Positions 36,504 through 46,521 are shown, counted from the stretch's first letter. The stretch: DNA of 64,000 nt from Bog-473 sp963781955 (GCA_963781955.1 CAWAHU010000001.1:558001-622000), one strand, 5' to 3'. The notes: generated by a model from the letters alone, not told the origin. Translations and numbers: made by a program.

Positions 36504-38095
36504 GTGACGTCCGAGCTGAGCGCCGGTTGGTGGACCCCCGCGGTCGAGCCGACGCTCAGACGTCTACCCGATCAGCCGCCTCAAGAGGTAGCCGAGGCAC
36601 ACACTTCGCGTGGCCAGTCTGATGTCCCCGACCGCGGTCTGGGCGTCACGACCCAGCCGGCCACGACCAGGCAGCAGAGCAGCGGGCTCAAGACTCGACT
36701 GGTGATCGTCGACATCGCCGCCATCGCTGCGACGTGGCTGGTCTTGGGCGCTGTCGTAACGGCGGCTACGACCATGGAGCGACGATGGGGCGCCGCGCTT
36801 GCCGCCTGCCGCCGTCACGCTGGTCTCAATGCGGTTGCTGGGTCTGTACCGATCTCGGCTGTGCGTACAACGCGGCCAGGAGTCTGTTCGGATTGTCGTG
36901 GCCGCCATGGCCGGCGCGGTCACATTCGAGTTGCTCCGGAGGACGCGATCACCGCTCCTACGGTGCGGTGATCGTTGCCGCAGGGTCATGTGCGATCGCC
37001 CTGATCACTCTCCGTTGGATATTCGGCCAGTGGCTCTGCGTGCAGAGGGCACATGGCCGCTACCGCCGGGGGATCGTGATGATCGGAACCAACGACGACG
37101 CAGTCGACGTATGGACCATGCTGCATACGCAGCCAGAGCTCGGATACGAGGTACGGGGAGTCATCGGAAAGCCCCGCCGCCGCCAGGACTGGGCGGACAT
37201 GCCTAGCGGTCGAACGGTCGACCAATTGCCGGCAATTGCCAAGGCAGACTGACGCGACCGGCGTTCTCGTGGTGGCCAACGCACTCTCGGCGGCTGAGAT
37301 TCACGATGCGATCGAGATCAGCGCAGCCAACCGACCTGCACGTGCAGATCTGCCCGGGGTTTCGGGGGTTGGCGACCCGTCGGGTACGTCGCCTCCCCAT
37401 GAGCGGGGAAGCCTTTCTCTATGTCGAACCTGGGACGACGTCCCGCGTGGCAGCTGAGGGCGAAGCGAGTACTGGACGTGCTCGGGGCAGCCCTCGGACT
37501 GCTTCTCGCCGCGCCGGTACTCCTCTTGGCATGGACAGCCATCAGGATCGAAGACGGAGGCCGGGTCATCTATCGACAGATCAGGGTCGGAGTGAACGGG
37601 CAACCATTCATCGTCTACAAGCTGCGAAGCATGGCTCTCGATGCCGACAATGGAATGGACCACCTCGCGGTGATCAACGAGCGCACCGACGGCCCTCTCT
37701 TCAAGGCGGCAGACGATCCGCGGGTCACGAGAGTCGGTGCCGTGATTCGCGCCCTGAGCATCGACGAGCTCCCCCAGCTCTTCAATGTTCTGACCGGGAC
37801 GATGAGTCTGGTGGGGCCCCGTCCCGCTCTCCCTCAAGAGGTGGCCCAGTTCGACCCTGAACTGCTGCGCCGGCACAGTGTCAAGCCGGGTATGACGGGA
37901 CTCTGGCAGCTCGAAGCACGGGACAACCCTTCGTTCCATGCCTATCGCAGGCTCGACCTCCTGTACGTCGACAATTGGTCGATCGGGCTCGATCTGGCCA
38001 TCCTGGTCGCGACGGTGCCGATGGTGGTCGCACGCGCCTTGAGGCTCCGGCGGCCGATGCAACTGTCACCAGAGGCTCCCTCGGAGGCATGTTGA
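36504..38095 (+). CDS. Polyprenyl glycosylphosphotransferase (five frameshifts)
   Basis: Reconstructed initiating transferase of exopolysaccharide synthesis, which loads the first sugar-1-phosphate onto undecaprenyl phosphate in the membrane. N-terminal helices (VDIAAIAATWLVLGAVV and VVAAMAGAVTFELL) flank MRLLGLYRSR. A CoA-binding-like domain has GIVMIGTNDDA and LGYEVRGVIG. The catalytic domain is intact from about 37,440: KRVLDVLGAALGLLLAAPVLL, VIYRQIRVGVNGQPFIVYKL, and DELPQLFNVLTGTMSLVGPR. Shifts are needed near 36780, 36945, 37250, 37330 and 37435; all five skip one extra base. First gene of the plus arm; GTG 36504 with GGGGAAGG upstream. If the shifts are real the initiating step is lost. 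Confidence 0.8.
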
Positions 38096-38390
38096 ACACA
38101 CCGGCCCGTCGCGTGGCGCATCGCGGCTCCTGATCCGGACGCGAGGTCGTTGTGGCGGCTCCCTCAACGCGATGTGTTCGCGGGGGAGACCACCTGGGAG
38201 AGCGGTGAAGCGGCGGGCGAAAGCTGTCGGTACCCGAGAAAGCGCCACCGATCCCCAATACGGGGGATGACGAGTCCCGGATTCTTGGTGACTATGGCGG
38301 TGACACACGCGCCGGTCGGGGTAGCGGCCGACCTGCGTTGGCGGTGCGAGAGGTCGAGGGATCCCCGGGGAAGGGATCGGGAGGATTCTG
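38096..38390 (+). promoter_or_regulatory. Leader region of the sigma-factor gene with RNA-like folds
   Basis: Nearly 300 bases between genes. The segment from CGCG (38168) to about 38250 is rich in short complementary blocks and purine loops (GGGGGAGACC, GGTGAAGC, GGGCGAAAGC). ATCCCC (38251-38256) pairs with GGGGAT (38263-38268). These may be a leader RNA or the terminator of the preceding gene. GGGAGG stands six bases before the GTG of the sigma-factor gene. Confidence 0.35.
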
Positions 38391-39025
38391 GTGGCGATCG
38401 ATCACGTGGCGGAGTTGGCCGAGACGAGCCATCGGGTGTCGACGGCGAAGCACTTGGACGATGGCGAGCTGGTTCGGGTCGTGGCGGAGGCCCGTGCTGG
38501 CACGGGCGCCGCGTGGGAGGCGCTCATCCAGCGTTTTGGCGGCTTGGTGGCCGCGATTGCCCGGCAGTGCCGGCTCGAACGACGCTGACGTCGCCGAGGT
38601 ATCCCAGACGACATGGCTGCGCCTCGTGGAGAACCTGGACCGCATTCGAACAGCCAGAGCGCCTCGGTGCGTGGCTGGCCACGACCTCGCGACGTGAGAG
38701 CCTGAGGATCGCAACACGGCGTGCCACAGTCTCCATGACCGATGCGGTCTACCTCATGGCCGATGACGATGTCGATCCTCTCGATGCCGGACTCTTGAAG
38801 GACGAGCAGGTCAGAGCCATACGGATGGCCTCGGAGCGGCTCTCCCCGCGTTGCCGATGCCTTCTCGGTCTGTTGATGGGCGACGACGATGTTCCCTACA
38901 AGGAGATCGCTGAGCAGCTGAGCATGCCGATTGGGAGCATCGGACCGACGAGGGGACGTTGCCTTGAACACCTGCGACAGATCCTCGCCGAGATGGAGCT
39001 CAGCCAGACGGCCGTGAACAGCTAG
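38391..39025 (+). CDS. ECF-like sigma factor (two frameshifts)
   Basis: Reconstructed sigma-70-family regulator of about 210 residues. Region 2 is LVRVVAEARAGTGAAWEALI then FGGLVAAIARQ and, after a shift, VAEVSQTTWLRLVENLDRIR. The linker resumes as PERLGAWLATTSRRESLRIA. Region 4 is SPRCRCLLGLLMGDDDVPYKEIAEQL plus MPIGSIGPTRGRCLEHLRQIL, ending at 39025. Each shift (about 38577 and 38649) needs one extra base skipped. It belongs to the group of ECF factors without an adjacent membrane anti-sigma factor; none is seen here. Its place in the polysaccharide arm suggests local control (inference). Confidence 0.8.
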
Positions 39026-39219
39026 GGAGACCGTGTCGTCTGGTCCCGGAGGTGGCGGGACGGCTCGCTCGGCGAGTACCTGCCCAATCGTGTATCACGA
39101 CGGGCCCTCGTTGCTCCTGGCTACGAGCGGGATCATTGTCGCTATGGCTACGCGCGTACGCATCCGACCATCCTCCAAACCGCCGAGGAGCTGAGAGAAA
39201 CATGGTGAGATCTCGGCCA

Positions 39220-39238
39220 CTCGTCTGCGAAAGACGAG
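39220..39238 (+). promoter_or_regulatory. Small hairpin in the pyruvyl-transferase leader
   Basis: CTCGTCT and AGACGAG form a perfect 7-bp stem with a GCGAA loop, ending 19 bases before the start codon at 39258. The ribosome-binding GGCGGAGG lies just after it, so the hairpin could influence translation. The remaining bases between the sigma-factor stop and here show nothing else. Confidence 0.4.
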
Positions 39239-39257
39239 CTGTGTCACGGGCGGAGGC

Positions 39258-40571
39258 ATGAGCACACGTCGCGAGCAGCCGGGCAAAGGGCTTCGCGGCG
39301 AAGGGCTTCGCATCGGCCTCTTCGGGCTCCTCGGGTCGGGCAACATCGGGAACGACGCCTCGATGGAGGCGGTGCTGCAGTACCTGCGGAGCAGACACCC
39401 CTCGGCGGTGATCGACGTCATGTGCTCAGGACCGGAGTGGGTAACCGAGCACTACGGCATCGACGCGCTCCAGATGTTCTGGTACGACCGCCACAAGGAC
39501 CACCTCTCGTTTGTGCCGGCCAGCCTCGTGAGAGTGCCGAGCCGGATCCTCGATGTATTTCGCATCTCGGCCTGGGTGCGCCGCCACGAGGTGGTGATCG
39601 TGCCCGGCGCCGGTGTGTTGGAGGCGAGCCTGCCACTGCGACCGTGGAACACCCCTTATGGGCTCTTCTTGCTCAGTGCATCTGGCAGGCTCTTCAGAAC
39701 CAAGGTGGCGCTGGTCAGCGTCGGGGCCGGTCTCATCCAACGGCGGGCCACGCGATGGCTGTCCACTTGGGCCGCGCGGCTCGCCTTCTACCGCTCCTAC
39801 CGCGACACCGGCTCTCGCGAGGCGATGCGCCGACGAGGTTTGGATGCCGTCGACTCGGTCTTCCCCGACCTGGCGTTCTCTCTTCCCCTTCCCACCGACG
39901 ATTCCAGTCGCCAGGGAGACTGGTCCACGATTGGTGTGGGAATCATGGCGTATGGCGGCTCGAACGACGACCGTGACCACGCTCGGGATATCTACGCCAA
40001 GTACGTGGAGAGCATCACGACGATCGTCGAGTGGCTCGTTGACCACGGACGCAGAGTCCGGCTGTTCATCGGGGATACTGACGGTTCCGACGACGCGACC
40101 CTCCATGAGATCCTTGCCGAGGTGCGGGCCTCCCGACCGGCACTGGATGACTCTTGGGTGGTCGCCGAACAAGTGTCGACCTTCGACGACATCATGAAGG
40201 CGATGGAGCCTCTTGGAGCGATCATCGCGACGCGGTTTCACAATCTCATCGCCGCGCTGAAACTGGCCAAGCCGACGATTGCAGTTGGCTACTCGCGGAA
40301 GCACCAGGCGCTCATGTCCGAGATGGGCCTGGCCGAGTTCTCCCATTCGGTTGATTCGCTCGACATCGGCGCCGTGACAGAACAGGTTCTCCAAATGGAG
40401 ATCCGAGCTGAGCAATTGCGCAAGTCCCTGATGGCCAGAAACGAGGAGATGTCCCGGTTGCTCGAGGTCCAGTTCGACGAGCTGGATCAGGTCGTGTTCT
40501 GCGAAGGCAGCCCCACGTCGCGTACCAATGGTCAATGGGGGCGCACCTTCGTAGGCCGTGAGACGGTATGA
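39258..40571 (+). CDS. Polysaccharide pyruvyl transferase family protein
   Basis: A 437-residue protein with the CsaB/WcaK-type fold. IGLFGLLGSGNIGNDASMEAVL opens the first Rossmann-like half. ATRFHNLIAALKLAKPTIAVGYSRKH is the family's C-terminal signature containing RFH and the Lys/Ser of the donor site. Members transfer pyruvate from PEP onto a hexose of a surface glycan as a ketal. It is intact, unlike the genes on both sides, and lies in the plus polysaccharide arm. Confidence 0.85.
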   Translation: MSTRREQPGKGLRGEGLRIGLFGLLGSGNIGNDASMEAVLQYLRSRHPSAVIDVMCSGPEWVTEHYGIDALQMFWYDRHKDHLSFVPASLVRVPSRILDVFRISAWVRRHEVVIVPGAGVLEASLPLRPWNTPYGLFLLSASGRLFRTKVALVSVGAGLIQRRATRWLSTWAARLAFYRSYRDTGSREAMRRRGLDAVDSVFPDLAFSLPLPTDDSSRQGDWSTIGVGIMAYGGSNDDRDHARDIYAKYVESITTIVEWLVDHGRRVRLFIGDTDGSDDATLHEILAEVRASRPALDDSWVVAEQVSTFDDIMKAMEPLGAIIATRFHNLIAALKLAKPTIAVGYSRKHQALMSEMGLAEFSHSVDSLDIGAVTEQVLQMEIRAEQLRKSLMARNEEMSRLLEVQFDELDQVVFCEGSPTSRTNGQWGRTFVGRETV

Positions 40572-40629
40572 CCCCGAGGCCGACCGGCGCACCCACCGTG
40601 TTGTCGGCGTGCTCGATGGGGGAGCGCAC

Positions 40630-41808
40630 GTGACGAATGGAACGATCTGCCGCTCGTGTTCCAAGAGGTCCGGCAACGTGGTGCTCGACCTGGGAGAGCA
40701 GCCGGCGTGCGACTACTTCCCGGACCGGCGCGACCTGGGCCCTGACCCTTGCCATTCGCTTCAGATGTGGTTGTGTTCTTCCTGCGGTCTGGCGCAACTG
40801 ATCGGCGAACCCATTGTGGCCGAAGAGCCGCGGGGCGCCGAGCCGGCAGCGCTGGTCGAACAGTCTGTCGACGCCGTCCAACGCCTTGCGAGGTCAGGAT
40901 GGATCACGAATGGAAGTCGGGTAGCGGAATTCGCGAGTCCCCATGGAGGTTCGTGGCTTGGCCCTCTGTCCGACCGCGGTCTCATGCCGGTGGCCGATGG
41001 GGACCCCGCCGACGTGGTCATCGACTCGTTCGGCATGATGCACGACGCGGATCAGGCCACTGCCCTGGCGGAGCGGGTGTCTCGGGTCGCACCCGGCGGC
41101 GTCCTCCTGCTTCACTACCACTCGCTCGGCACGATCATCCGCCTTCGGCAGTGGAACGCCCTCCGTCATGGGCACTTCGCGTACTACTCGACGAGCGCCC
41201 TCGTCGGCATGTTGGCAACCCATGGATTCAGTCCAGGAGCGGCATGGTGTTTCGACCTCTACGGCGGCACGGTGTTGCTGGCTGCCGTCCGGCAGCCGGA
41301 TCATCCGGTGGCCGCCGACGGATCCGTGGATGCGCTGCTGCTCGGAGGACTCCCTCCTGGGAGTTCGCGACCCCGTGGCCGTCGGGTGCTTGCAGGAGCA
41401 CGCTGAGGCGCACACCCGGGGGCTTCGCGACTGGCTGCTCGCTCAGCGGGCAATGGGGACGAGCGTCGTGGGCTATGGCGCCGCGTCGCGTGCGGTCGCG
41501 CTCCTGTGCAGAGCCAGGGTAGACCGCCGACTTCTCCCTGCGATTGTCGACGCTTCACCATCCAAGCAGGGGCTGCGCATGCCGGGTACGGACATTCCGA
41601 TCGTCGGTCCGTCGGAGCTGACCATCGATCCATCCACGCGCCGTCCTTTTGTTCGTGCCGGACCTGCTGACAGAGGTCCGAATGGCGTTCCCGGAGGTCG
41701 AGAACTCGGGTGGCGAGATGGATCGATGCGGAAGCCCTGCACTCCGAAAGCTCGGGTGGGGATGCGGCCCTCGAGTATGTCGCACATGTGGGAACCCCCG
41801 ACCCGTGA
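40630..41808 (+). CDS. Sugar C-methyltransferase-like protein with altered active site (three frameshifts)
   Basis: Reconstructed, about 390 residues. The N-terminal zinc-binding domain has CRSCSKRSG and WLCSSCGLAQL. The central SAM domain is divergent (RVAEFASPHGGSW instead of the usual E-x-GSNDG). The C-terminal Methyltransf_14-like domain has SVVGYGAASRAVALL and PIVGPSELT, ending EYVAHVGTPDP. Where NDP-sugar 3-C-methyltransferases carry Y-H-E-H, this protein has R-H-G-H (LRHGHFAYYS), so catalysis is doubtful. Shifts near 41342, 41640 and 41717 each skip one extra base. GTG 40630 follows GGGGGAG. A paralogue with the standard motif lies 1 kb downstream. Confidence 0.72.
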
Positions 41809-41914
41809 GGCAGCGACTCGCTTTCCGTGCTCCGAACCGGGTCAACGTCGACTTTCCACCCGATCGCCGTGCCGCTGTCGCAAGCGGCCCCCTTCCAAAG
41901 AGGTAGGAACCTGC

Positions 41915-42568
41915 ATGACCGAATCATCCGGAACCGTCTACAACAGGGACTTCTGGGCTGACGAGAACACGAAGTACGCCCGACCGCATCATCGAATGCT
42001 CAAGGTGGCGCGACTCGTGAACCACCTGGCTGCTGGGGACCCCCGCCGACTTCTTGATGTGGGGTGCGGGCCCGCCACACTCGGCCGCCTACTCGAGCCG
42101 AACATCGGGTACTACGGGATTGACATCGCGATCCATGAATCGTCGCCGAACCTGAAGGAATGCGACATCCTGCAGGAGCCGATCAGCTCCGATGACGCGC
42201 CGTTCGACATCATCGTGGCCCAAGGGCTCTTCGAGTACCTTGCCGATCGTCAATCCAAGAAGTTCGAGGAGATCGCTGACTTGCTGGCCCCTGGCGGCCG
42301 GTTCGTCTGCAGCTACGTGAACTTCAATCACCGGCATCCCGACTACTACTGGCCCTACAGCAACATCCAGCCCCCGGCACAATTCCGAGACAACTTGGCG
42401 GACTTCTTCGTGATCGAGAGGCAGATGCCGACGGCCCTCAACTGGAATCACAGCGAGCCCACACGGTGGTTCGTACGCGTACCGAACATGTATGTCAACG
42501 TGAACCTACCGCTGATCGCGAATTGGTTGGGTGTCGAGTACCTCTTCGTCTGCCGGCGACGTACCTGA
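41915..42568 (+). CDS. Class I SAM-dependent methyltransferase
   Basis: A 217-residue methyltransferase, intact. RRLLDVGCGPATLGRLL is SAM motif I, YYGIDIAIHESSP gives the acidic ribose-binding residue, and FDIIVAQGLFEYLADRQ is motif post-II. LLAPGGRFVCSYVNF is motif III. The substrate is probably a sugar or glycan intermediate by context. ATG 41915 has AAAGAGGTAGG upstream. It lies between the two C-methyltransferase-like genes. Confidence 0.85.
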   Translation: MTESSGTVYNRDFWADENTKYARPHHRMLKVARLVNHLAAGDPRRLLDVGCGPATLGRLLEPNIGYYGIDIAIHESSPNLKECDILQEPISSDDAPFDIIVAQGLFEYLADRQSKKFEEIADLLAPGGRFVCSYVNFNHRHPDYYWPYSNIQPPAQFRDNLADFFVIERQMPTALNWNHSEPTRWFVRVPNMYVNVNLPLIANWLGVEYLFVCRRRT

Positions 42569-42749
42569 GAGGTCGCAGGGCCTAGGGGCTGACCGGTTCT
42601 CGGTCATGTCGTCGCGAAGCGAACCATCGGCCCTTGCCGCCCGAGGCCCGACTGTCCTTCGCGGGCCCCGGGGAGTGGCGTATCAGTCGTATCAAAGGTG
42701 CAGGTCCATACCTCATATTCCCGTTCGCTCGTGGTCGGATGAGGGAGTC

Positions 42750-43985
42750 GTGTTGTCCCAGTGTGATTGCCGCTTGTGCGGTGCGTTCCTCAGCCAGACG
42801 TTCGTTGACCTTGGGATGTCTCCGCTTGTGTGAGAGCTATGTCTCGGCGGACGCTCTCGACCAACCCGAGATCTTCTACCCGTTACACGTACGCCAGTGT
42901 CCGTCCTGCCTGCTCGTGCAGCTGCCGGCATATGTGTCGGGGGAGGACATCTTCTCCGACTATGCATACTTCTCGTCATACTCGGATTCCTGGGTGGCCC
43001 ACGCCAAGCGGTTCGCAGACGCGATGGTCGACCGACTCGGTCTCACGGCGGACGATCTCGTCACCGAGGTGGCCAGCAACGACGGGTACCTGCTGCAGCA
43101 CTTCGTGGCCCGAGGCATTCCGGTCCTGGGCGTCGAGCCGGCGAAGAATGTGGCCGAGGCGGCCCAGTCGCTGGGCATCCGCACGGTGGTGGAGTTCCTC
43201 GGCTCCACGACGGGAAGCGACATCGCCGAGCGCCACGGGCGAGGCCGACCTGGTGGTCGCCAACAACGTGTTCGCGCATGTCCCTGACATCCGTGACTTC
43301 GCGGCAGGCCTACGGGCATTGGTGAAGGACACTGGACTGGTCAGCCTGGAGTTTCCCCACCTCCTTCGCCTGATGCAACGGCGACAATTCGACACCATCT
43401 ACCACGAGCATTACTCGTATCTCTCGCTGCTCACCGCCACTCGGGCGCTGGCTACTGCCGGATTGCGAGTGGTCGATGTCGAAGAGCTCGGCACCCACGG
43501 CGGTTCCCTGCGTGTCTTTGCTCGCCCCGAGGAGTGCCCGGATCGGCCGACCGAGCGGGTGAAGGCCCTTTTCGACGAGGAGGAACGTGCCGGCCTGCAC
43601 ACTCTGGCCGGTCATGCCGGATTCGCCCAAGAGGTCTTGAAGATCAAAGAGCGACCTGCTCAGCTTCCTCATAGACGCCGCCAGGGAGGGCCGGTCCGTC
43701 GCCGGGTACGGCGCTCCGGGCAAGGGGAACACGCTGCTGAACCACTGCGGAATACGGGAGGATCTGCTGTGCTACACGGTGGACCGGAGTCCCGTGAAAC
43801 AAGGAAAGTTCCTACCGGGTACCCACATTCCGATCTTCGCACCCGAGCATCTGTCCGAGACCCGACCGGACTACATCCTCGTCCTGCCCTGGAATCTGCG
43901 GGACGAAATCAGCGACCAGCTCGCCTACGCACGGTCGTGGGGGGCACGGTTCGTCTTTCCGATTCCAGAACTCGAGATCGTCTGA
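42750..43985 (+). CDS. NDP-sugar C-methyltransferase family protein (three frameshifts)
   Basis: Reconstructed, about 410 residues, of the TylC3/NovU/TcaB9 type. The zinc-binding N terminus has CRLCGAFLSQTFVDLGMSPL and CPSCLLVQLP. SAM motif I is VTEVASNDGYLLQHF. The active-site segment IYHEHYSYLSLL is fully conserved. The C-terminal part has VAGYGAPGKGNTLLNHCGI and VDRSPVKQGKFLPGTHIPI. Such enzymes methylate C-3 of a 4-keto-6-deoxy sugar nucleotide. Shifts near 42828, 43238 and 43652 each skip one extra base. It is followed 14 bases later by the cytidylyltransferase-like gene, suggesting a branched deoxysugar pathway. Confidence 0.8.
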
Positions 43986-43999
43986 GTGAGGTGTAGACA

Positions 44000-44869
44000 G
44001 TGAAGGTAGTTCTCTTCTGCGGCGGGCTCGGGATGCGGATGCGTGACGGCGTCACGACCGGCCCGAAGCCGATGGCTCTGGTAGGTGAGCGGCCGTTGCT
44101 CTGGCATGTCATGCGCTATTACGCGCATTTCGGGCACACCGATTTCGTTCTCTGTCTCGGATATGGCGCCTCGGCGGTGAAGGATTTCTTCCTCAACTAC
44201 GACGAAACCCGCTCCAATGACTTCGTGATGGAGAGAGGGAACCACGAGCCGACCCTGTTCCGGACAGATATCTGTGACTGGCGGATCACTTTCGTGGACA
44301 CTGGTCTGAACTCGCCGATCGGCGAACGGTTGCGCCGGGTCCGCCGTTTTCTCGACGATGAACCAATGTTCATGGCGAACTACGCGGACGTCCTTACGAA
44401 CGCGCCACTGCCTGACATGATCGAGCGATTCGAGGCGAGCACAGCAGTAGCGAGTCTCCTGGCCGTCCCCCCACAATCCTCTCACCACGCCGTGGACATC
44501 GGTGATGACGGGCTGATCACCAGCGTGACGCCGATGCGCGATCTGCGTCACTGGGAGAACGGCGGCTACTTCGTCTTCCGGCCCGAGATCTTCGACGAGC
44601 TCAACGAGGACGAGGATCTCGTCGAGGACGCGCTCGTCCGACTGGTCCGCCAAGGTCGTGTCACGGCCTATCCGTACAAGGGCTACTGGTCGCCCGCCGA
44701 CACAGTGAAGGAGCGGGCGCAGCTCGACGAGCGGTACCACAGAGCTGATTGCCCCTGGATGATTTGGGACCCGGAGCGATCGGGGCTTCCTGCTCCAACC
44801 TTCGAGGCATCGGGTGACGCCGTCCCTGCGAGACCGGCCTCGTCGGCGTCGCTGGCCGTGGAGCGCTGA
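44000..44869 (+). CDS. rfbF: Glucose-1-phosphate cytidylyltransferase-like nucleotidyltransferase
   Basis: A 289-residue sugar nucleotidyltransferase, intact. FCGGLGMRMRDGVTTGPKPM is the G-x-G-x-R-x-PKPM nucleotide-binding loop. LLWHVMRYYAHFGHTDFVLCLGY and FVDTGLNSPIGERLRRV follow the RfbF pattern (ADTGxxTMTGGR region, here altered). It should activate a hexose-1-phosphate, probably with CTP, as the first step to a CDP-deoxysugar. No CDP-glucose 4,6-dehydratase is evident nearby, so nucleotide choice remains inference. GTG 44000 is the start. Confidence 0.78.
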   Translation: MKVVLFCGGLGMRMRDGVTTGPKPMALVGERPLLWHVMRYYAHFGHTDFVLCLGYGASAVKDFFLNYDETRSNDFVMERGNHEPTLFRTDICDWRITFVDTGLNSPIGERLRRVRRFLDDEPMFMANYADVLTNAPLPDMIERFEASTAVASLLAVPPQSSHHAVDIGDDGLITSVTPMRDLRHWENGGYFVFRPEIFDELNEDEDLVEDALVRLVRQGRVTAYPYKGYWSPADTVKERAQLDERYHRADCPWMIWDPERSGLPAPTFEASGDAVPARPASSASLAVER

Positions 44870-44875
44870 ACGCCC

Positions 44876-45598
44876 GTGCTTCCCTTGCTTCTCGAGTTGT
44901 CGGCGGGTCGACCCCTGTCAGTGCTGGCGATCGGCGCTCACCCGGACGACATCGAGATCGGGGCGGGAGGGACCCTTCTCACCCTGGCCGAGAACCGGCC
45001 TGGATTGCGCGCTCGATACGTAGTCCTCACCGGAACCGAAGAACGCCACGCTGAGGCGCGCCGGGCCGCCGCAGCGTTCCTCCCCGGGGCCGACCTGGCC
45101 ATCGACCTGCATCACCTGCCCGAAGGTCGGCTCCCGGTGGTGTGGGACCGCGTCAAGGACACCCTGGAGGAGGTGGCCCGGACCTCGACGCCCGACATCA
45201 TCCTCGCGCCATCGAGCAACGATGCTCATCAGGACCATCGAACGATCGGTCAAGTGCTGCCGACCGTCTTTCGGGACCAGCTCTGCCTGTCCTACGAGAT
45301 CCCGAAGTGGGACGGTGATCTCGACCGTCCTTCGATGTACTTCCCACTGACACCGGAGGTCATGCGGCGCAAGGTCGAGTTGCTGCACAAGTGTTTCCCT
45401 TCCCAGGCGCATCGCGACTGGTGGGACGATGAGGTCTTCGTGGGGTTGAGCCGGCTCCGAGGCATGGAATGCCGGGCGCCGTACTCAGAAGCGTTCAGTT
45501 GCACGAAGGCGGTGCTCACGCCGATGGTCTCGTCGCAGCGTCAGTCTGCAGAGCAGGGCGGAGACACCGAGAGGAGAGCGGACAGGTCCTGGACATGA
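44876..45598 (+). CDS. PIG-L family deacetylase
   Basis: A 240-residue zinc-dependent N-deacetylase. The signature AIGAHPDDIEIGAGGTL provides two zinc ligands and the catalytic Asp, and SSNDAHQDHRTIGQVLP provides the third histidine. Members remove acetyl groups from GlcNAc-type sugars (MshB, PIG-L, LmbE). In this locus it may deacetylate an amino sugar of the polysaccharide or a lipid-linked intermediate (inference). It starts seven bases after the nucleotidyltransferase gene and overlaps the next start by four bases. Confidence 0.85.
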   Translation: MLPLLLELSAGRPLSVLAIGAHPDDIEIGAGGTLLTLAENRPGLRARYVVLTGTEERHAEARRAAAAFLPGADLAIDLHHLPEGRLPVVWDRVKDTLEEVARTSTPDIILAPSSNDAHQDHRTIGQVLPTVFRDQLCLSYEIPKWDGDLDRPSMYFPLTPEVMRRKVELLHKCFPSQAHRDWWDDEVFVGLSRLRGMECRAPYSEAFSCTKAVLTPMVSSQRQSAEQGGDTERRADRSWT

Positions 45599-46521
45599 GC
45601 ATCCTTGTCGACCCAGACGTACCGGCCGACCGCATGCGGCAGATCATCTACGAAGGCAACGTGGTCATCCTCACCAAGTTGCCCTCGCTGGGCAGCTTCG
45701 TCGACTACATCCGTGAGCAACTCGTCGATCTCTTCGAACCCTACGATCCCGAGCATGCGCACCAGCACATCGACAAGGCAGAAATGGCGAAACTGCTCGG
45801 TTCGTGGAAGCCCCGCTTCATCCACGCTCCCGAGTCGAAGCACCTGGTCTCTGAGATCATCCGCGAGGCCGGTTTCGGCGCTGAGGGAACTCACTGCGAC
45901 GTCCCCAAACCTCGGACCGCGTTTCCCGTGGGACACCTCTCGACAGGGATCGCCTATGCCTTCCCGTGGCACCGCGATGTCTGGTACAGCGCCCCCCGGC
46001 AGCAAATCAATTGGTGGCTCCCGGTGTTCCCCGTCCGTGATGACAACGCCATGCGCTTCGACCTGCCGAGCTTCGATCGAGTTGTCACGAACAGCTCCGG
46101 TGAGTTCGACTACTACCGCAACAACACGGCCCGCCTGACGACGGCGTCCCAGGTCTCCGACGAACGGCAGGTCCGCCCGTCGGCCTCGGACTACACACCG
46201 GTCGACGAGCTCACCGTGATCCCGGCGCCGGGTTCGGTGATGATGTTCTCCGGGGCCCAGTTGCATGCGACGATCCCGAATACGTCGGGAAGAGCCCGCT
46301 TCAGCGTCGATTTCCGGACGGTCGATGTTGCCGACCTCCTGGCGGGACGGGGTGCTCCGGTGGTAGATGCGGACTGCACGGGCACCGCCATTCGGGACTT
46401 CCGCCGAGTGTCGGATGGGGCACCGTTCGATGAGGATGTGGTGAGCCGGTTGTTCGGTGCTCCTCCTGCCGGATCGACTCTCGTCTTCGGTCCGCCGGCG
46501 CGGGAGGAACTCAATGCCTGA
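45595..46521 (+). CDS. Phytanoyl-CoA dioxygenase-like (2-oxoglutarate/Fe(II)) protein
   Basis: A 308-residue protein, probably a jelly-roll oxygenase. FPWHRDVWYSAPRQQINWWLPV supplies a candidate HxD pair for iron. GSVMMFSGAQLHATIPNTSGRARFSVDF supplies the distal His and an Arg positioned to bind 2-oxoglutarate. The reaction, perhaps hydroxylation of a sugar or of an acyl group, is unknown. ATG 45595 overlaps the deacetylase stop as ATGA, so the pair is translationally coupled. Its end overlaps the GT2 start by eight bases. Confidence 0.7.
   Translation: MSILVDPDVPADRMRQIIYEGNVVILTKLPSLGSFVDYIREQLVDLFEPYDPEHAHQHIDKAEMAKLLGSWKPRFIHAPESKHLVSEIIREAGFGAEGTHCDVPKPRTAFPVGHLSTGIAYAFPWHRDVWYSAPRQQINWWLPVFPVRDDNAMRFDLPSFDRVVTNSSGEFDYYRNNTARLTTASQVSDERQVRPSASDYTPVDELTVIPAPGSVMMFSGAQLHATIPNTSGRARFSVDFRTVDVADLLAGRGAPVVDADCTGTAIRDFRRVSDGAPFDEDVVSRLFGAPPAGSTLVFGPPAREELNA

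Noticed and set aside
37421..38095. A stand-alone short sugar transferase gene
   Set aside because: Upstream frames supply, in order, the membrane and CoA-binding-like domains expected of a full-length glycosylphosphotransferase, so the short frame is one part of a disrupted gene. It could still be functional alone, since the catalytic domain is complete.
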